Program-made: the position numbers and the translations under genes
DNA from: Deltaproteobacteria bacterium
GTDB taxonomy: Bacteria > Desulfobacterota > Syntrophia > Syntrophales > UBA2210
Reading direction: 5' to 3'
Assembly: GCA_016935875.1 (NCBI GenBank)
Contig: JAFGQD010000125.1
Coordinates: 1 to 8,679 of the forward strand
Length of the DNA: 8,679 nt
Notes under the pieces: generated by a model
Database searches by the model: none
Told to the model about the DNA's origin: nothing
What the model saw: the letters and a program-made list of their open reading frames with translations, nothing else
Part shown: positions 6,608 to 8,679 of the stretch, in pieces
Layout: each line of letters starts with the position of its first letter
Position numbering within the stretch: the stretch's first letter is position 1

Positions 6608-6714
6608 GACGGTATTGCAGGATGACCGCCGGTGTCTGTAGAACCTTCTTGTAACGTGCGGGATCTGAATCCATTTTGATTCCATTATACGATCTTTTCA
6701 TGAGGAAGTGGTTG

Positions 6715-6843
6715 CTACAGCAGGAAAAACAGCAGTGGAATTCCTGTAAGTTCAAACAGAGTACTCACGGCAAAGGTCACCCTGAGACCAATAAGACCTT
6801 CCATCCATCCGGCAAAAAAAGAGAGATCAACTCGGCTCCCCAT
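6715..6843 (-). pseudogene. Short hydrophobic minus-strand frame, possible remnant of a membrane transporter C-terminus
   Basis: On the minus strand an ATG at 6843 opens 42 codons ending at 6715: a G-W-M-E-G-L-I-G-L-R segment and then a long hydrophobic stretch ending GIPLLFFLL. This resembles the last membrane helix of a major-facilitator-type transporter, with the conserved G-x3-G before it. The frame stays open further upstream to a TAA near 6950 but has no other good start, and the upstream part does not look like a transporter. No ribosome site is evident. I read it as a possible remnant; chance is a real alternative. Confidence 0.22.
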
Positions 6844-6978
6844 GAAGGGATAATCTGAGCTGAGTGTAATGATACTGTTGCGGACATTATCTTTACATAG
6901 TATGGGAATGTGATATAATAAAAATCCGTTCTTACATATCAGTAGTTATCATAATATAATCCTACTAAAAAGTTGATT

Positions 6979-7101
6979 ATGGTAAGGCCGTCATTAATTG
7001 AGGCATGTCATGTTCCGGTAGTAATTCCAGCCATGTCGAGATACTGGCCACTCTTTGGTATGATTGGTACTGTACTTGCTTTTGTCACTGTGATTACTTG
7101 A
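6979..7101 (+). CDS. Small hydrophobic ORF, possible single-pass membrane peptide or gene fragment
   Basis: ATG at 6979 to TGA at 7099-7101 encodes 40 aa: MVRPSLIEACHVPVV, then about 17 hydrophobic residues (WPLFGMIGTVLAFVTVI) near the C-terminus that could span a membrane. No family was recognised and no clear Shine-Dalgarno sequence precedes it; a TTG at 6973 is an alternative start. An intrinsic terminator follows 79 bases downstream, which would fit a short transcript. It could be a genuine small protein, the tail of a decayed transporter, or chance. Confidence 0.22.
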   Translation: MVRPSLIEACHVPVVIPAMSRYWPLFGMIGTVLAFVTVIT

Positions 7102-7180
7102 GTAACATCAAGAAATCTTGTGCCTGAAGGGTAGTGGTTCCCAAGAAGAGAAACCAACGTGAGAAATATGGTGCCATCTT

Positions 7181-7208
7181 CAAAGGGCGGTAACCCCTTT
7201 GTCTTTTT
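7181..7208 (+). terminator. Rho-independent terminator
   Basis: CAAAGGG (7181-7187) and CCCTTTG (7195-7201) form a 7-bp stem with a 7-base loop, followed directly by TCTTTTT (7202-7208). It points along the + strand, 573 bases after the ald stop, and separates the catabolic genes from the regulator. Confidence 0.65.
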
Positions 7209-7266
7209 AAAGATGTCGTGACATGGAAACTATTTTATTGAACTCAGTGGTTATAAAATTGGGATA

Positions 7267-7332
7267 GACACGGACTGAAAGAAATACACTCCTCGATGGT
7301 TTGCTGGTCGCACTTGATTAGGGACACGGACT
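7267..7332. repeat. Direct repeat GACACGGACT, two copies
   Basis: GACACGGACT occurs at 7267-7276 and again at 7323-7332, 56 bases apart. The second copy is preceded by TTAGG, a context I loosely associate with dispersed repetitive sequences in deltaproteobacterial genomes; that is recollection, not a match. No transposase is present in the window. Confidence 0.35.
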
Positions 7333-7480
7333 CATCTTATCGAACCGATTTAAAAATAACTTAAATTGTGAATAACCAAGTTTGGGCGTGTAAATTTCTA
7401 ATATATAAATTATTGGCTCTTTTTTAAAAACTGATTTATGTGGAAGCGGCCTCGGTAAAATAAACAGGATATACTTTTCT

Positions 7481-7492
7481 TATGTATACATA
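7481..7492. repeat. Perfect 12-bp palindrome TATGTATACATA
   Basis: The site is self-complementary over all 12 bases and ends 44 bases before the regulator's GTG start, in an AT-rich leader. It is a reasonable operator candidate for control of the regulator gene, though AT-rich sequence lowers its significance. Confidence 0.3.
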
Positions 7493-7536
7493 TTAATCTA
7501 TTTCTCGATTCAAAACTTAGGAAGGATTTTTAAAGA

Positions 7537-8679
7537 GTGAAGAAAAAATATAATAAAGAAAAATTTGCCAATGTTGGTTTTCTGAAGATAGAAAATAATA
7601 TAATTATTTATGCAAATCAAACAGCTTTGGTATTGTTACAAGAATCCGGAACGGTTATTGGTAAAACTATACACACAATCTTCCGCGAATTTGAATTAGC
7701 TCGAACCCATGATCAACCACTGGTCACGGTTGCAGGATATAATAATAAACAATTTCTTATAATTACAAATCTTTATTTAGCATTTACAAACTATTATGAG
7801 ATATACTTTTTCCCAGTGGATCAGATGGGGCGTGATCTTGATAGAAAAACTCTTTCTGAAGCTACTTTTGACTCAATTCTTCCAATTTTAGATTCTCTTC
7901 ATAACCATGTTTTGGTTACGGATGGGAAAGGAATCATATTAAAAGCTCATGAACTTTTTGAAGAATTATGTGGAGTAACAGCGGATGAAATTGTAGGAAC
8001 AAGTGTTTATGATGCTGAAAGGAAAGGGCTATTCAGGCCGTCAACTGTTGCCATAGCTTTGAGAACAAAGAAAAAAGTAACCGTCCTTCAGAAAACTTTT
8101 TCGGGAGCAAGATTTCTTGTTAATGCAGTCCCTTTTTTTGATGACAACAATCAGATTATCAGAGTGTTGACGTATAGCAGCACTATGGATGAGCTTGCAA
8201 ATATTAAGGATCTCTACAAAGAGATGCACGATTTGGAAAATAAAATGGAGCGGTATTCATTGGAGATCAAAGAGATCAGGGAAAAGGAAGTCGTTTTTCC
8301 AGAAATCGTTGCAGAAAGTTCAAAGACTAAAAACCTGATAAAACTGTCAGTTAAGTTGGCAAAAGTGGATATAAATCTCCTTATTACTGGAGAATCCGGA
8401 GTAGGAAAGAATGTGTTTGCCAAACTAATTCATCAGCAAAGTGTAAGAAAAGATGGCCCCTTTATCGAGATCAACTGTGGTGCTATCCCCGAGACTCTGC
8501 TGGAGTCAGAATTATTCGGCTATAAACCGGGTGCCTTTACTGGTGCGCTTCGAGAGGGTAAATTGGGGCTGATTGCGTTGGCCCAAAACGGGACGTTGTT
8601 TTTAGATGAGATAGGTGAGCTTCCTTTAAATCTTCAGGTTAAAATCCTCAAAGTTATTCAGGAGAAGGTGCTTACTCAA
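7537..8679 (+). CDS. Sigma-54-dependent transcriptional activator with PAS domain(s), 3' end outside window
   Basis: Bacterial enhancer-binding protein, open to the last base (381 codons seen). Residues about 12-50 look like a degenerate PAS segment (IIIYANQTALVLL), about 113-220 are a PAS sensor domain (HVLVTDGKGIIL, then EEIVGTS-like DEIVGTS), about 219-250 are a likely coiled-coil linker, and from about 255 the AAA+ domain begins. Walker A is GESGVGKN (285-292), the sigma-54 contact loop GAFTGA is intact (332-337), and Walker B is LFLDE with Asp357-Glu358. The rest of the AAA+ domain and the helix-turn-helix are missing only because the window ends. There is no receiver domain, so it probably senses a ligand directly. 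GTG at 7537 is chosen: AGGAAGGA (7519-7526) lies 10 bases upstream, and a TAA at 7531 closes the frame. The N-terminal half is more AT-rich than the catabolic genes. It may control those genes or genes further right. Confidence 0.9.
   Translation, partial: MKKKYNKEKFANVGFLKIENNIIIYANQTALVLLQESGTVIGKTIHTIFREFELARTHDQPLVTVAGYNNKQFLIITNLYLAFTNYYEIYFFPVDQMGRDLDRKTLSEATFDSILPILDSLHNHVLVTDGKGIILKAHELFEELCGVTADEIVGTSVYDAERKGLFRPSTVAIALRTKKKVTVLQKTFSGARFLVNAVPFFDDNNQIIRVLTYSSTMDELANIKDLYKEMHDLENKMERYSLEIKEIREKEVVFPEIVAESSKTKNLIKLSVKLAKVDINLLITGESGVGKNVFAKLIHQQSVRKDGPFIEINCGAIPETLLESELFGYKPGAFTGALREGKLGLIALAQNGTLFLDEIGELPLNLQVKILKVIQEKVLTQ

Larger units (their letters stand above)
6608..7536. other. 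929-base region without a convincing gene
   Basis: Between ald and the regulator I find no frame with clear family similarity. It holds a short minus-strand hydrophobic frame (6715-6843), a short plus-strand hydrophobic frame (6979-7101), several small dyads (TGAT/ATCA ends at 7091-7110; CAAGA/TCTTG at 7109-7120; ATGTC/GACAT at 7213-7224), an intrinsic terminator (7181-7208), a repeated 10-mer (7267-7332) and a 12-bp palindrome (7481-7492). From about 7210 onward it becomes clearly AT-rich. The mix of gene-like scraps and repeats suggests a decayed or rearranged junction. Confidence 0.5.

Noticed and set aside
6676..6858. Plus-strand frame of 60 codons after ald
   Set aside because: It needs a TTG start, has no ribosome site, and its composition (Lys, Gln, His rich, no pattern) looks non-coding.
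7297..7312. GG-N10-GC pattern resembling a sigma-54 promoter
   Set aside because: Only the invariant GG and GC match; the flanking bases (TGGTTT, TCGCA) differ from TGGCAC and TTGCA.
8041..8423. Two minus-strand frames inside the regulator
   Set aside because: They lie opposite the PAS and AAA+ coding sequence, which has clear motifs in the + frame.
1..8679. CRISPR array, tRNA, rRNA or insertion sequence
   Set aside because: No regularly spaced repeats, cloverleaf-like segments, rRNA motifs or transposase were seen.

Overview
The window looks like a chromosomal segment of an anaerobic or syntrophic bacterium of the Desulfobacterota (deltaproteobacterial) type. That is an inference from gene content (an acylating aldehyde dehydrogenase, a citryl-CoA-lyase-like protein, a sigma-54 activator), medium GC in the genes and good Shine-Dalgarno sites; no marker gene is present to prove it. 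All convincing genes lie on the + strand.

Layout. 1-546: C-terminal part of a citrate synthase/citryl-CoA lyase family protein, cut by the window edge. 641-1798: a class V aminotransferase of the 2-aminoethylphosphonate (AEP) transaminase type. 1866-3257: a CoA-acylating aldehyde dehydrogenase of the sulfoacetaldehyde dehydrogenase (SauS-like) family. 3276-3932: a HAD-family phosphohydrolase. These four are closely spaced and could be one operon. After a 297-base gap with a plausible promoter and two related palindromes comes a second, more canonical PhnW (4230-5342), then alanine dehydrogenase (5495-6607). Next is about 930 bases with no convincing gene: two short hydrophobic reading frames (perhaps remnants), an intrinsic terminator, short repeats and an AT-rich stretch. 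The window ends inside a PAS-domain sigma-54-dependent activator (7537-8679, cut in its AAA+ domain).

How the genes could work together. A PhnW-type enzyme moves the amino group of a small amine (AEP, or an analogue such as an aminosulfonate) to pyruvate, giving an aldehyde and alanine. Alanine dehydrogenase turns alanine back to pyruvate, releasing ammonium and NADH. The acylating dehydrogenase converts an aldehyde to an acyl-CoA with a second NAD(P)H. The HAD enzyme may remove phosphate, and the citryl-CoA-lyase-like protein may act on an acyl-CoA. The usual AEP enzymes (a PhnX-type phosphonatase, PhnY plus PhnA) and usual taurine enzymes (Tpa, Xsc) are not in the window. The combination therefore suggests an uncharacterised route from an amino-phosphonate or amino-sulfonate to a CoA thioester. 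The substrate cannot be fixed from sequence alone.
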